Origin: Clostridiaceae bacterium BL-3
GTDB taxonomy: Bacteria > Bacillota > Clostridia > Clostridiales > Clostridiaceae
Length of the DNA stretch: 64,000 nt
Direction of reading: 5' to 3'
NCBI GenBank assembly: GCA_902809985.1
Contig: CADDXC010000001.1
Span: forward strand, 186,001-250,000
Shown: piece by piece, positions 7,899 through 16,761 of the stretch
How positions within the stretch are numbered: the stretch's first letter is position 1
How the letters are laid out: each line of letters starts with the position of its first letter
Made by a program: the position numbers and the translations under genes
Notes under the pieces: generated by a model
What the model was told of the DNA's origin: nothing
Databases searched by the model: none
What the model saw: only the letters and a program-made list of their open reading frames with translations

Positions 7899-9503
7899 AT
7901 GAAGGTGCTTGTGCTCAATGGTAGTCCAAAAGGAGAAAAAAGCAATACATTTAGGATAACCAGAGCTTTTTTGGAAGGGCTAGAGGAAATTGAAAGCTGC
8001 AGTGTAAATATAGTGAATATCAGTGAGAAAAATATTGAACACTGCAGGGGATGTTTTGCCTGCTGGACTAAAACTCCGGGTAAATGCATAATAAGGGATG
8101 ACATGAGAGAGCTTATAGAAAGCTATGTGACATCAGATGTTGTCATCTGGAGTTTTCCACTTTACTATTTTGGTATGCCGTCAAAAGTCAAGGCATTTCT
8201 TGATCGAATGCTTCCTACAAATCTGCCATATATGAGTTTAAACAAGGATGGAACAAGCGGACACCCTTCCCGGTATGATCTGTCAAATCAAAGGTATGTT
8301 CTTATTTCGACCTGTGGATTTTACAGCACAAAGAAAAATTATGATGCTCTTTTTAAACAGTTTGACATCCTGTTTGGAGATAAACTGTCAAAAATAATTT
8401 GTCCTGAAGGAGAGCTGTTCCATGTTTCCCAGCTTGAGGGAAGAATTTTAGAGTACCTGTCTTATGCGAAACAGGCTGGCAGAGAATTTGGATATAATTC
8501 TGCTATCAGCAGTGATACAAAAGATGAACTTGGCAAATTGCTGTATCCTCCGGATGTGTTTGTGGAAATGGCAAATGCCAGCTGGAATATTTCAGAGGGC
8601 TCTATGGAGAAAAGGCAGCAGCAGGATAGATCATATAATTTTATGAAACAGATGGCCGCTGTATACAATCCTAAAAGTTATACAAAGGATGTTCTGATTG
8701 AAATATATTTTACAGATATCGACAAAACTTATCAGCTTTTTCTGGGAAGGGAAAAATGCACCGTCAATACTGAGAATTTTGTGACCTATACTACTAGAAT
8801 TGAAACTACTTTTGAGCTCTGGAAAAAGATTTCAGAGGGTAAGGTCAACGGGGCGAAGGCATTGATGAAAAAGCAGTACCGAGTACTGGGGGATTTCAGC
8901 ATAATGCTTAAAATGGATGGCTATTCTGGAATAAAAAGTCAGATACCCGAGAAGAAATCTGCGGGAAATAAGACAAATATGACCCTGCTTTTGTTTCAGT
9001 GGATAGCACTTTGGGTAGTACTGCCTATAGATGAGATTTGGGGAGGTGTTGTGGGAATAATCGTTTGCTCCGTTATACCTCTTCTGTCCTATAAGTTTAA
9101 ACTTACTATTTATGATGAAATAAGTATTCCATTGATCTGTGTCCTGGGTATTCTGGCGGTGTTTGGAACTAATCCAACATTTTTAATATGTCTTTCATAT
9201 CTGATATTTGGCTTTATGTGGATATTGTCCTGCTGGGGGAAAATACCCTTGACTGCATACTATTCATGCAATGATTACAACGGGAAGGATGCCTTTGAAA
9301 ATCCACTTTTTTTGAAGACAAATAGGATTTTGACTGCAGCTTGGGGTGTACTCTTCCTGATAATTGCCTTTTGTACCTATTTCCTGATGGGAAGTGTTTT
9401 ATCAAGTTATACCGGTCTTGTGAATTCAATTGCGCCTGCAGTTATGGGAGCTTTTACAAAATGGTTTGCCAGCTGGTATCCTGCAAAAGTTGCCAGGGGA
9501 TAA
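7899..9503 (+). CDS. FMN-reductase/flavodoxin-like domain fused to SCP2-like and membrane domains
   Basis: A 534-residue three-part protein. Residues 1-200 are an NADPH-dependent FMN reductase or flavodoxin-like fold: the phosphate loop NGSPKGEKSNT, a CRGCFACW cysteine motif and FPLYYFGMPSKVKAFLDR are typical of the iron-sulfur/flavin-reductase group. Residues about 250-345 (GKVNGAKALMKKQYRVLGDFSIMLKMD) resemble an SCP2-type sterol/lipid carrier domain. Residues about 365-530 contain five or six membrane segments. It is translated from ATG 7899 behind TTGGAGGG. This may be a membrane-anchored reductase acting on a hydrophobic substrate; the substrate is unknown. The FMN domain call is firm, the middle domain moderate. 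Confidence 0.78.
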   Translation: MKVLVLNGSPKGEKSNTFRITRAFLEGLEEIESCSVNIVNISEKNIEHCRGCFACWTKTPGKCIIRDDMRELIESYVTSDVVIWSFPLYYFGMPSKVKAFLDRMLPTNLPYMSLNKDGTSGHPSRYDLSNQRYVLISTCGFYSTKKNYDALFKQFDILFGDKLSKIICPEGELFHVSQLEGRILEYLSYAKQAGREFGYNSAISSDTKDELGKLLYPPDVFVEMANASWNISEGSMEKRQQQDRSYNFMKQMAAVYNPKSYTKDVLIEIYFTDIDKTYQLFLGREKCTVNTENFVTYTTRIETTFELWKKISEGKVNGAKALMKKQYRVLGDFSIMLKMDGYSGIKSQIPEKKSAGNKTNMTLLLFQWIALWVVLPIDEIWGGVVGIIVCSVIPLLSYKFKLTIYDEISIPLICVLGILAVFGTNPTFLICLSYLIFGFMWILSCWGKIPLTAYYSCNDYNGKDAFENPLFLKTNRILTAAWGVLFLIIAFCTYFLMGSVLSSYTGLVNSIAPAVMGAFTKWFASWYPAKVARG

Positions 9504-9550
9504 TTTATTTTTAAATTCGCTCTGACTCTTGCTGGGAGATCAGCTAAATA

Positions 9551-9580
9551 AGCGGTTGTAGAGATTACAGCCGCTATTTT
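9551..9580 (+). terminator. Intrinsic terminator after the flavoprotein fusion gene
   Basis: AGCGGTTGTA (9551-9560) pairs with TACAGCCGCT (9566-9575, one G-T pair), followed by a T-rich tail. Confidence 0.8.
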
Positions 9581-9687
9581 TATCAAGTTATTCTTATATC
9601 CGTCTTAACCTTCTTATAAAAGTTATATTTTTTGCGGGATTTTTTCCCATATGGTACATATGATGATTATAAGGAGGTGATTTTAAG

Positions 9688-10536
9688 TTGTCCTATATAA
9701 GAGTGCAAAGCATTTGTGTGAGAAGTCTTACCATAACGGATTTTAAGCCTAAAAGTAATGTAATAAATGATACCTTGAAAATTGGATTTGATGGAAAAAA
9801 TATTTACAGAAGTTATATGTATTTTAATATAGACAATATACCTAAGGATGAGTTCGTAAATTCTGCCTATTTATATATATACTTAAATAAAATTGACACT
9901 GAACATTCCAGGACCGTTTTCTATATACAACCACTTCAGGAGGACTTTGATAAATATACTACCTTTGAAAAACAACCTCAATATTATAATAGACAGGCTA
10001 AGTTTGAAATAAATAAAAATTTTCACGGCCCTGTACGTGTGGAAATAACAGACATATTTAATGAGTGGAACAGTGGGTACATGAAAAATAAAGGTATAAT
10101 TATAAAAAGCAATGAGAGAAAAAAATCTCTTGGGAGTTTTACTTCCAATTCTATCTGTGATTACGAATTTATTCCCAAGCTTATAATTAGTATTCCGGAG
10201 TTGAATCATCACAACAATAGCAGTGAAACCGTGAATGTAATGGAAAAAAGTTGGAATTTAGAGTTTCGCAGAATAAGGTGTTCCCCGCCAATAAATGTTG
10301 AGCGCATTATTCAAGGCACATTTTTTATTGACAATATAGGTAATGGGGAAGTGAAAGCTGCTGTTGAAGTTAGCTGTGATTTGTGCAGCTGGATTAAAGA
10401 TGATGAAATTATAGTGGACTCCAATAGCTCTGGAATTTTAGTAGCTAAATATTATGGGAAATATTATAGAGTAAAATTACAGTGCTTAGAACAGGGCACT
10501 GTAAGAGTAAACTTTATATATCAAGCTTATAGGTAA
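9688..10536 (+). CDS. DNRLRE-domain protein with DUF6385-like C-terminus
   Basis: 282 residues, no signal peptide or membrane segment. Residues 1-170 are a beta-sandwich of the DNRLRE/CBM96 kind: YRSYMYFNIDNIP, AYLYIYLN and VEITDIFNEWNSG are diagnostic. Residues about 185-282 (ETVNVMEKSWNLEFRRIR to NFIYQAYR) look like a second beta domain of the DUF6385 group. DNRLRE domains occur in extracellular structural or carbohydrate-binding proteins. The start is TTG 9688, 7 nt after AAGGAGGTGA. It opens a cassette with a repeat protein and a glycosyltransferase, suggesting a surface structure. A CATATGGTA at 9648-9656 matches the sigma-K -10 pattern CATANNNTA, but no -35 match is seen. Confidence 0.75.
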   Translation: MSYIRVQSICVRSLTITDFKPKSNVINDTLKIGFDGKNIYRSYMYFNIDNIPKDEFVNSAYLYIYLNKIDTEHSRTVFYIQPLQEDFDKYTTFEKQPQYYNRQAKFEINKNFHGPVRVEITDIFNEWNSGYMKNKGIIIKSNERKKSLGSFTSNSICDYEFIPKLIISIPELNHHNNSSETVNVMEKSWNLEFRRIRCSPPINVERIIQGTFFIDNIGNGEVKAAVEVSCDLCSWIKDDEIIVDSNSSGILVAKYYGKYYRVKLQCLEQGTVRVNFIYQAYR

Positions 10537-10639
10537 AGAAATGATAGTATGAAAGCACAATTGATTAATTGAGGAATAATATATTATTAGGCTTGGAAAG
10601 TCCGGCTATATTTTAAAATTAAAATGGAGATGAAAAGAT

Positions 10640-11365
10640 ATGCCTAATAATTTGGTATTTAACAAAGTGGCTGAACAGTTAAGAACTCAATTATATGCCT
10701 ATAATATAAATTCAAATCAGGCTGAGGCCTTGACAGTGGATAATTCAGGTAATTTATTGGTGTCAGGGGCAGTGGATATAGGAAATACGGTAACTGTAAC
10801 AGGAACGGTGGATGTGGGAAATACGGTAACGGTAACTGGAACATTAGATGTAGGCAACACGGTGACTGTAACAGGGACAGTAAATGTAGGTAACACGGTG
10901 ACCGTAACAGGAGCAGTGGATGTAGGAAATACGGTGACTGTAACAGGAACGGTGGATGTGGGAAATACGGTGACTGTGACTGGAACATTAGATGTAGGCA
11001 ATACAGTGACCGTAACTGGAACGGTAAATTCAATAACTGAAGGGACGCTGTTTACCACAGATAATATTACTCAAACTACTGGGACTGGTATGAATTTTGT
11101 ACTGCAGGAAGATATTTCACAGCAAAAGATATACTCCTATTATATTAAAAATAATGATGCTGTAAATGCTGTTACAGTTGCACTCCAAATTTCTCCAACC
11201 AGCAATTCAAGTTATTTTATCAATGATGCTGCTGGTTTTGTAACTGTTGCTCCAAATACTGCAACGGTTTTGACCGCTCAGTATTATCTACAATATACAA
11301 GGCTTTATTATGATACTGGTGACAACACTGCTAATTTAGAAGCTTATTATAATGCAAGCGTTTAA
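10640..11365 (+). CDS. Repeat protein with DUF6385-like C-terminal domain
   Basis: 241 residues without signal peptide, membrane segment or cysteine. Residues 1-42 form a short head; residues 43-126 are seven exact-length 12-residue repeats of the form GTVDVGNTVTVT; residues about 131-241 are a globular domain (YSYYIKNNDAVNAVTVALQI, YLQYTRLYYDTG, EAYYNASV) that I assign to DUF6385. The alternating valine/threonine pattern with a Gly-Asn turn suggests a beta-solenoid or trimeric fibre stalk. The Thr-rich repeats would suit O-glycosylation by the next gene product, a GT2-TPR enzyme 68 nt downstream. A surface or spore filament is plausible; phage tail-fibre origin is the main alternative. Confidence 0.75.
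   Translation: MPNNLVFNKVAEQLRTQLYAYNINSNQAEALTVDNSGNLLVSGAVDIGNTVTVTGTVDVGNTVTVTGTLDVGNTVTVTGTVNVGNTVTVTGAVDVGNTVTVTGTVDVGNTVTVTGTLDVGNTVTVTGTVNSITEGTLFTTDNITQTTGTGMNFVLQEDISQQKIYSYYIKNNDAVNAVTVALQISPTSNSSYFINDAAGFVTVAPNTATVLTAQYYLQYTRLYYDTGDNTANLEAYYNASV
10766..11017 (+). repeat. 36-bp coding repeat, 7 copies, with a 144-bp higher-order unit
   Basis: Seven in-frame 36-bp units encode G(A/T)(V/L)(D/N)(V/I)GNTVTVT; an eighth is cut after GTVN (11018-11029). The variants run GAVD, GTVD, GTLD, GTVN and then GAVD, GTVD, GTLD, GTVN again, so the array is a tandem duplication of a four-unit, 144-bp block. Confidence 0.92.
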
Positions 11366-11404
11366 TATGATGATGCTGTCCTCTTTTTTGGACTGCATCA
11401 TATT
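11364..11404 (+). terminator. Hairpin between repeat protein and glycosyltransferase genes
   Basis: The right arm GGACTGCATCATATT (11390-11404) pairs with a left arm starting AATATGATG (11364-11372) with a small bulge, closing on a T-rich loop. It overlaps the stop codon of the repeat gene. No T-run follows, so it may stabilise the mRNA or only partly terminate it. Confidence 0.5.
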
Positions 11405-11433
11405 AGTATAGCTCTGTAAAAGGAGGCCATGAT

Positions 11434-13257
11434 GTGTCGATAAGTCTATGCATGATAGTCAAAAACGAAGAGGATGTGTTGATCAGATGTCTTGAAAGTG
11501 TGAAATATATTGTAGATGAGATTATAATAGTAGACACAGGTTCTACAGATTCTACAGTTGAAATTGCAAAGAAATATGGTGCCAGGATTTTTTACTATAA
11601 ATGGGATGATAGCTTCAGCAGTGCCAGAAATTATTCTTTGGAAAAAGCTACAAAAGAGTGGATTCTCATAATGGATGCAGATGATGAATTCGAGAAAAAA
11701 GATAGTGACAAATTACTTGAACTGGTCAATAACAAGAACAGTCAAACCTATGTATATTTCCTACGGACATTAAGTTATTCCGGTGACAGACCTACTTTTG
11801 AAAGTGTTACTATGAATTTAAATGTAAGGCTTATAAAAAACGGGAAAGGATATAAATTCGTAGGAGATATACATGAACAGATAGTGCCTCCGCCAAATCA
11901 TACTTATCATTCACAGGACGTAAAAGTTGAAAATATAAGGTTTTATCATTATGGATATTTGAATGAAATTATAAAGAATAAAAATAAGAGAAAGAGAAAT
12001 ATGAATTTGATAAGCAGAAGCTTGGAGCAAAATTCCAATAACTCATTTATGCTTTTTAATATGGGAAACGAATACTATGCCATGGCTCAATATAAAAAGG
12101 CGCTGGAATACTATATGAAAAGTTATAAGAGTTTTGTACCACAGGAGGGATTTAGCTCTAAATTGATGTTGAGGATAGTTTCATGCAATCAAGTATTGAA
12201 AGATTATGAAGTGGAATATAAGTTCATTGACGAGGGGTTGAAGTATTATCCCAATTTTACAGATTTGGAATTTATAAGAGGAAATACTCTTATGGGACAA
12301 GGCAAATATCTGGCAGCTATAGATTCATTGAATAAATGTATTAAAATGGGTGAACCTCCTGTTGAGATAAATGAATTGGTAGGGGTAGGTTCTTATAGAA
12401 CTTATTATGTTCTGTCCGATATATATTTTGTTCTGAGGGAATATGACAGAGCAATGTATTATTGTGACAAGGTGCTGAAATTGAATTCAGGATACATGAA
12501 GGCATTTTCCAAACTTTCTCAGATAATGGGAGCTAAAAAGTTCACAATAGATGAAATGAAAGAGAAATTTGACAGCTACCTTGATGGAAGTGAAGGCGAG
12601 AATCTGTATTTGTTTTTATCGGATGTATTTTACAGTCAAAATAGATTTGATATTGCCTATGATTATACAGAAAAAGCGGAAAGAATATGTGAAGATAAAT
12701 ATAATATGTCCAAAATATATTACTACAAGGGGATTTGTTTATTTTATCAAAAAAAATTTAATGAGTCATATAATTTATTTAGAAAAATTGCGGAAAGGGA
12801 TTTTATTGATAGGGCATTTTATTACAGTGCACTTTGCAGTACTTTTAATGACAGCATTTCAACTAGGGATATATTAATTGACAATCCCAAAGAAATTCCA
12901 GATGATAAAAAGTATCTAGTATACATGAAGTTTAAAGATCTGCTTGAGGGGAAAAAGTGTACGGCTTTGGCAGAAGGTGTAAAATCATCTCAAAAATTTT
13001 TGGAGCCAATATTTAATTTATTGTCTATTTTGTTAAAGATGAATTATTTTGAAGAATTTGAAAAGGGACTTCAACTTTTAAATTTAATTGAAGATGACAA
13101 TGTACTGTTATATCTGGCAAAGTTATACTACAAAAATGGATATATGGATCTTGCCTATAAGGAGTTTTTAAGATCCATAAAAATATACGATAGAATTGAT
13201 GTAGAAGGACTTGAAATGATGAAACAGGCACTGTATTTTAATAATTCAAGATGTTGA
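11434..13257 (+). CDS. GT2 glycosyltransferase with TPR region
   Basis: 607 residues, cytosolic. Residues 1-150 are a family 2 glycosyltransferase domain: SLCMIVKNEEDVLIRCLESV, VDTGSTDST and the DXD-type metal site MDADDE, the arrangement found in SunS-like and related protein glycosyltransferases. The remaining 400 residues are helical with several tetratricopeptide-like units (e.g. MLFNMGNEYYAMAQYKKALEYY, YYVLSDIYFVLREYDRAMYYC), which usually bind a protein substrate. GTG 11434 follows AGGAGG by 7 nt. Position after the Thr-rich repeat gene suggests that protein as acceptor; this is inference. A terminator follows at 13272. Confidence 0.85.
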   Translation: MSISLCMIVKNEEDVLIRCLESVKYIVDEIIIVDTGSTDSTVEIAKKYGARIFYYKWDDSFSSARNYSLEKATKEWILIMDADDEFEKKDSDKLLELVNNKNSQTYVYFLRTLSYSGDRPTFESVTMNLNVRLIKNGKGYKFVGDIHEQIVPPPNHTYHSQDVKVENIRFYHYGYLNEIIKNKNKRKRNMNLISRSLEQNSNNSFMLFNMGNEYYAMAQYKKALEYYMKSYKSFVPQEGFSSKLMLRIVSCNQVLKDYEVEYKFIDEGLKYYPNFTDLEFIRGNTLMGQGKYLAAIDSLNKCIKMGEPPVEINELVGVGSYRTYYVLSDIYFVLREYDRAMYYCDKVLKLNSGYMKAFSKLSQIMGAKKFTIDEMKEKFDSYLDGSEGENLYLFLSDVFYSQNRFDIAYDYTEKAERICEDKYNMSKIYYYKGICLFYQKKFNESYNLFRKIAERDFIDRAFYYSALCSTFNDSISTRDILIDNPKEIPDDKKYLVYMKFKDLLEGKKCTALAEGVKSSQKFLEPIFNLLSILLKMNYFEEFEKGLQLLNLIEDDNVLLYLAKLYYKNGYMDLAYKEFLRSIKIYDRIDVEGLEMMKQALYFNNSRC

Positions 13258-13271
13258 TTTTAATGAACAGG

Positions 13272-13305
13272 GGGCTTTAAAATTAGTTAAAGCCCTTATT
13301 GTTTT
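13272..13305 (+). terminator. Intrinsic terminator after the GT2-TPR gene
   Basis: GGGCTTTAA (13272-13280) and TTAAAGCCC (13287-13295) pair perfectly around 6 nt and are followed by a T-rich tract, closing the 9.7-13.3 kb cassette. Confidence 0.88.
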
Positions 13306-13446
13306 GTATTTATGAGGGAGTATTGAAATTTCTTATTGTCAATTTGAGTATTTTTAAAATGTTTTACTGAAATTATTGATAGAAATATGAAAATAAATTG
13401 TATTAATATATGAAGATAATAAATTATAGAAATTGAGGTAAAACAT

Positions 13447-14583
13447 ATGAAGGAGAGACTTGTAGAACTTGATGTACTCAGAGGTATTGCGTTTGTCATG
13501 GTTGTGGTTCAGCACACAATAGGGGGATATTCATATTCAAAAGATATATCATACATGGATTTAGCACTGTCCAGATTTATTTATACAATTGCCCAGCCGG
13601 CAGTTAAAATATTTCTGATATTGATGGGCATGACGCTTATATATACATATATTGATAAATTTAATTGGAAATCCTTTTATATAAAAAAGATAAAATTTCT
13701 AATAGTACCCTATGTGATTTTTTCAATACTGGACATGTACTTGCTGAAGGACTGGGAGAAATTAAGGAATATTTTTGGACAAATTGTCACGGGAAATGCG
13801 GCATATCATCTCTGGTATATGGGCATGGCTATTAGAATTTATATTTATTTTCCAATTATAATTTTTATTATAGGAATCATAGGAAAAAAGTCAGGCATAT
13901 TTAAAATAAATTTTATTGTATTATACAGTGCCGCCTATATATTTTTTATTCAAAATAGTAATAGGGTTTATAATTTTCTAGGAAGAATCATATTTGGAAA
14001 TCCTACAGAACTTCAGCAAAAATTTATAAATATATCACCTTTATCATGGTCTATATATTTTGTGATAGGTGTTTATATAATATTTAATTACAGCAAGTTT
14101 AAAAATATGGTTTTGAGGTATGGAAAGGCAATTACTGTATTGTACACGTTTTTTGCAGCAGCAGTGTACTGCAAAAACATGAACTTATTTGGAGATGAAT
14201 TTTTCGTATATGATAAATTGAGTTATGGAATAGGCATAATACACAATATTTTATGCATGATGTTTTTTTATTTGATCTCACTGCATATTGTAAAAAAAAG
14301 AATATTGTGCGGTTTCTTTAAATTTATAGCCAGGTATTCATTTCCATCCTATATGTTTCATGTAGTGATACTTCAGTATTTTGCCAATAATATACATCAG
14401 ACGGGGAAATTGTACTCGCCTTTTATACTTTTGATGTTGACTGCATTTATAACTCCCTGTATTTTTTACATCATAGGCTTTATTCCATTTAGCAGATATA
14501 TTACGGGAGTCAGGAAAAATTCCGTTTTCCGGGGAAATAAATTGCATCATAATATAAAAATGAATACGAGAACAGCACATTGA
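13447..14583 (+). CDS. Membrane acyltransferase, acyltransferase-3 family
   Basis: A 378-residue polytopic protein with about ten membrane segments. It opens with RLVELDVLRGIAFVMVVVQHT, the conserved start of the acyltransferase-3 (WecH/OafA-like) family, including the Arg and His of the active site; LWYMGMAIRIYIYFPI and YSFPSYMFHVVILQYF are also typical. Such enzymes O-acetylate or succinylate cell-surface glycans or lipids. It lies 190 nt after the glycosyltransferase cassette but is separated by a terminator, so a shared pathway is only a suggestion. The ATG follows a weak GAGG site. It ends 23 nt before an ECF sigma gene. Confidence 0.85.
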   Translation: MKERLVELDVLRGIAFVMVVVQHTIGGYSYSKDISYMDLALSRFIYTIAQPAVKIFLILMGMTLIYTYIDKFNWKSFYIKKIKFLIVPYVIFSILDMYLLKDWEKLRNIFGQIVTGNAAYHLWYMGMAIRIYIYFPIIIFIIGIIGKKSGIFKINFIVLYSAAYIFFIQNSNRVYNFLGRIIFGNPTELQQKFINISPLSWSIYFVIGVYIIFNYSKFKNMVLRYGKAITVLYTFFAAAVYCKNMNLFGDEFFVYDKLSYGIGIIHNILCMMFFYLISLHIVKKRILCGFFKFIARYSFPSYMFHVVILQYFANNIHQTGKLYSPFILLMLTAFITPCIFYIIGFIPFSRYITGVRKNSVFRGNKLHHNIKMNTRTAH

Positions 14584-14606
14584 TAATCTGCTGCTAGGGG
14601 GAAAAT

Positions 14607-15179
14607 ATGAAGATTGTAGAAGATAATTTTATTTACAGATTGAAGTGCAAAGATCCAAAAGCTCTTGAATACGCTTTTGACAGGTATTGTGATTATGTAT
14701 ATAGAATAGTGTTTTCAGTATTTGGTTCTGAAAGGTATTCTACCTATATGGATGAATGCATTAATGATATATTCATGTGTCTGTGGAATAATGCGGATAA
14801 GTTTGATGAGAATAAGGGAAGCTTCAAGTGCTGGTTTAAGGCTGTAGCCAGGTATAAGGCTATAAATTATAAGAAAAAAATTACTAGAAATACAAATACG
14901 GAGTATATGGAAAACTGTATTTTTGAATCCTCACAGCAAGTGGAAAACCTGGTTATTTCAGAGGAAAATAAGAAAGAAATAATAGAGGCAATAAAAGAAT
15001 TAAAAGGATTGGACAGAGAAATATTTATAAAAAGATATTTAATACAAGAGGATATAGTTGATATAGCAGATTCACTTGGGGTAAAGAGATCTGTAGTTGA
15101 CAACAGGCTTTCCAGGGGAAGAAAGATTCTTAGAAAAAAACTTGAGATCTTGCAAAGGGGGGGATGCATAAATGAGTAG
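14607..15179 (+). CDS. ECF-type RNA polymerase sigma factor
   Basis: 190 residues with sigma region 2 (ALEYAFDRYCDYVYRIVFSV to FKCWFKAVARYKAINYKKK) and region 4 (ELKGLDREIFIKRYLIQEDIVDIADSLGVKRSVVDNRLSRGRKILRKKL), and no regions 1 or 3, the form of extracytoplasmic-function sigma factors. GGGGGAAA precedes the ATG. The next gene overlaps by 8 nt and encodes a DUF4179 protein with one membrane segment, the usual anti-sigma partner. The two are translationally coupled. The signal and regulon are unknown; the pair often controls its own promoter. Confidence 0.9.
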   Translation: MKIVEDNFIYRLKCKDPKALEYAFDRYCDYVYRIVFSVFGSERYSTYMDECINDIFMCLWNNADKFDENKGSFKCWFKAVARYKAINYKKKITRNTNTEYMENCIFESSQQVENLVISEENKKEIIEAIKELKGLDREIFIKRYLIQEDIVDIADSLGVKRSVVDNRLSRGRKILRKKLEILQRGGCINE

Positions 15180-16638
15180 TAAAAAATTTGAGGATAATGA
15201 TCTGCTGGAATTGTTCAATTATGTTGAACTTGACGATAAAGAGGAGAATTTGGAATTTGAAATGGATGATTTAAGAAAAAAAGCATTGAAGAAAAGGATT
15301 ATGAAGCAGGTGAAAAATGAGAGCAGACATAAAAAATTTTCATATAAAACTGCAGTTGCAGCTATAGTAATCGGACTTGTATTTATTACTGCAAATGTAT
15401 CTATATTTGCCCAAAATATCCCTGGATTGAAATCAATAATTCGGTATATATATGGAAGTAAAAATGACAATACGAAGTATGAGAGGTATTCCCAGGCCAT
15501 AAATGAGAGCATAACAGACAATGGAGTGACTTTTACCATAAATGATGCACTTTGTGATGGAAGCAGCTTGATGATTGGATATACCATAAAAAGCCAGGGC
15601 GACATAAGAAAATTTGTTTTAACAGGAGATAAGATAATTGAAAAACAGGCAAAAGACAGCAGCTTTGTACCGTTTTTTATAAAGGCTAAAATAAATGGCC
15701 AGGAGACTGCAAGCGGTTCAAGTTATGGCGGCAGATACAAAGATGAACATACTTATGTTAATTCTGAAATTTTAGACCTGGGTGATAAAGATCTCCCGGA
15801 TAAAATCAAGGTAGATATAAATATAAATGACATATATGGGATAAAGGGTAGATGGGATTTCAGATTTATTGTTTCGAAAAAACGGATGTCCAAAGATATT
15901 GTAGATTATAAGCCTAATGACAGAATAAAGATGCCTGATGCCTATTTGAATATAGAAAGAGTGAGATTTACACCCATCGCCACTTATATGACAATTTCCG
16001 GGAAATATATAAAGGAAGAATATAAAAATCCTGATAAGCGTAAAGAGACCTTCAATGAAGATGTGATTATGGGAAATACTCTATATGACAGTTATTTTGT
16101 ACTGGATGACAGCGGAAATGAAATTGAACTTAGGGGAAGTTCAGGACATGCAGTTGAAAAATCCAATACTATGGACTTTGAGGATGTGTACAGATTTGAA
16201 AATGTAAAACATATTCCCAAATATATAACTGTCATACCTTATAAAATGAATTACAGCAAGACAGAAACAGAAACTAAAGCTGTATATGTGAATATAAATG
16301 GAAAATACCCTATGGAGCTCAGACAGGGAAATATGGGGAAAATAACGGTGGACAGTATAGAGTATAAGAAGGACAGGACTATTGTAACATGTACAGCAGA
16401 GGGTAAAGCGCCCTTTTTACAGGCAAATGAAATTTATATAATGGATGATAAAAATAATCAAGTAGGAAGAAAAGACATGAATTATAAAGTTAAAAGAGAT
16501 ACCGTTGATCCCCGAAAATATATACTTGAATTTGACCCTATGAGTAAAAACAAAAAATATAAAATAGGTACAAATGATTTAAGTTCCTACGATGTGAGAA
16601 ATGATTTGAAATTTAAAATACAGCTTCATAATAAATAG
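15172..16638 (+). CDS. DUF4179 membrane protein, likely anti-sigma factor
   Basis: 488 residues: a charged cytosolic N-terminus of about 55 residues, one membrane helix (AAIVIGLVFITANVSIFA, about 61-80), and a long extracytoplasmic region. The segment right after the helix (SQAINESITDNGVTFTINDALCDGSSLMIGYTI) is the hallmark of DUF4179, and a second beta-rich domain (DUF5643-like) follows. Genes of this family sit downstream of ECF sigma genes and probably hold the sigma factor inactive at the membrane. The start ATG overlaps the sigma gene end. The organisation supports a signal-responsive regulator of envelope functions. It ends at a strong terminator. Confidence 0.85.
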   Translation: MSSKKFEDNDLLELFNYVELDDKEENLEFEMDDLRKKALKKRIMKQVKNESRHKKFSYKTAVAAIVIGLVFITANVSIFAQNIPGLKSIIRYIYGSKNDNTKYERYSQAINESITDNGVTFTINDALCDGSSLMIGYTIKSQGDIRKFVLTGDKIIEKQAKDSSFVPFFIKAKINGQETASGSSYGGRYKDEHTYVNSEILDLGDKDLPDKIKVDININDIYGIKGRWDFRFIVSKKRMSKDIVDYKPNDRIKMPDAYLNIERVRFTPIATYMTISGKYIKEEYKNPDKRKETFNEDVIMGNTLYDSYFVLDDSGNEIELRGSSGHAVEKSNTMDFEDVYRFENVKHIPKYITVIPYKMNYSKTETETKAVYVNINGKYPMELRQGNMGKITVDSIEYKKDRTIVTCTAEGKAPFLQANEIYIMDDKNNQVGRKDMNYKVKRDTVDPRKYILEFDPMSKNKKYKIGTNDLSSYDVRNDLKFKIQLHNK

Positions 16639-16650
16639 TTTAGCGTAAAA

Positions 16651-16686
16651 AATACCTTCACAGAATAAAATGTGAAGGTATTTTTT
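16651..16686 (+). terminator. Intrinsic terminator after the sigma/anti-sigma operon
   Basis: A perfect 12-bp stem AATACCTTCACA (16651-16662) / TGTGAAGGTATT (16671-16682), 8-nt loop, followed by T residues. Confidence 0.92.
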
Positions 16687-16761
16687 AGCTGATTTTTTAA
16701 AGTTAATGTATGTAAATACGATATTTAAATAGTGTCCTTTTTTATTGGAGGTTGTAGATGT

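Noticed and set aside
9648-9656. Sigma-K promoter before the DNRLRE gene
   Set aside because: Only the -10 matches; no AC at the -35 spacing, so it is not listed as a feature.
10766-11017. Regularly spaced 36-bp repeats that could suggest a CRISPR array
   Set aside because: Repeats are contiguous, in frame, and have no unique spacers; they encode protein.
10717-11058. Minus-strand ORF opposite the repeat gene, rich in VPVTVTV
   Set aside because: It is the reverse reading of the 36-bp repeats; no ribosome site, and the plus-strand gene has clear domains.
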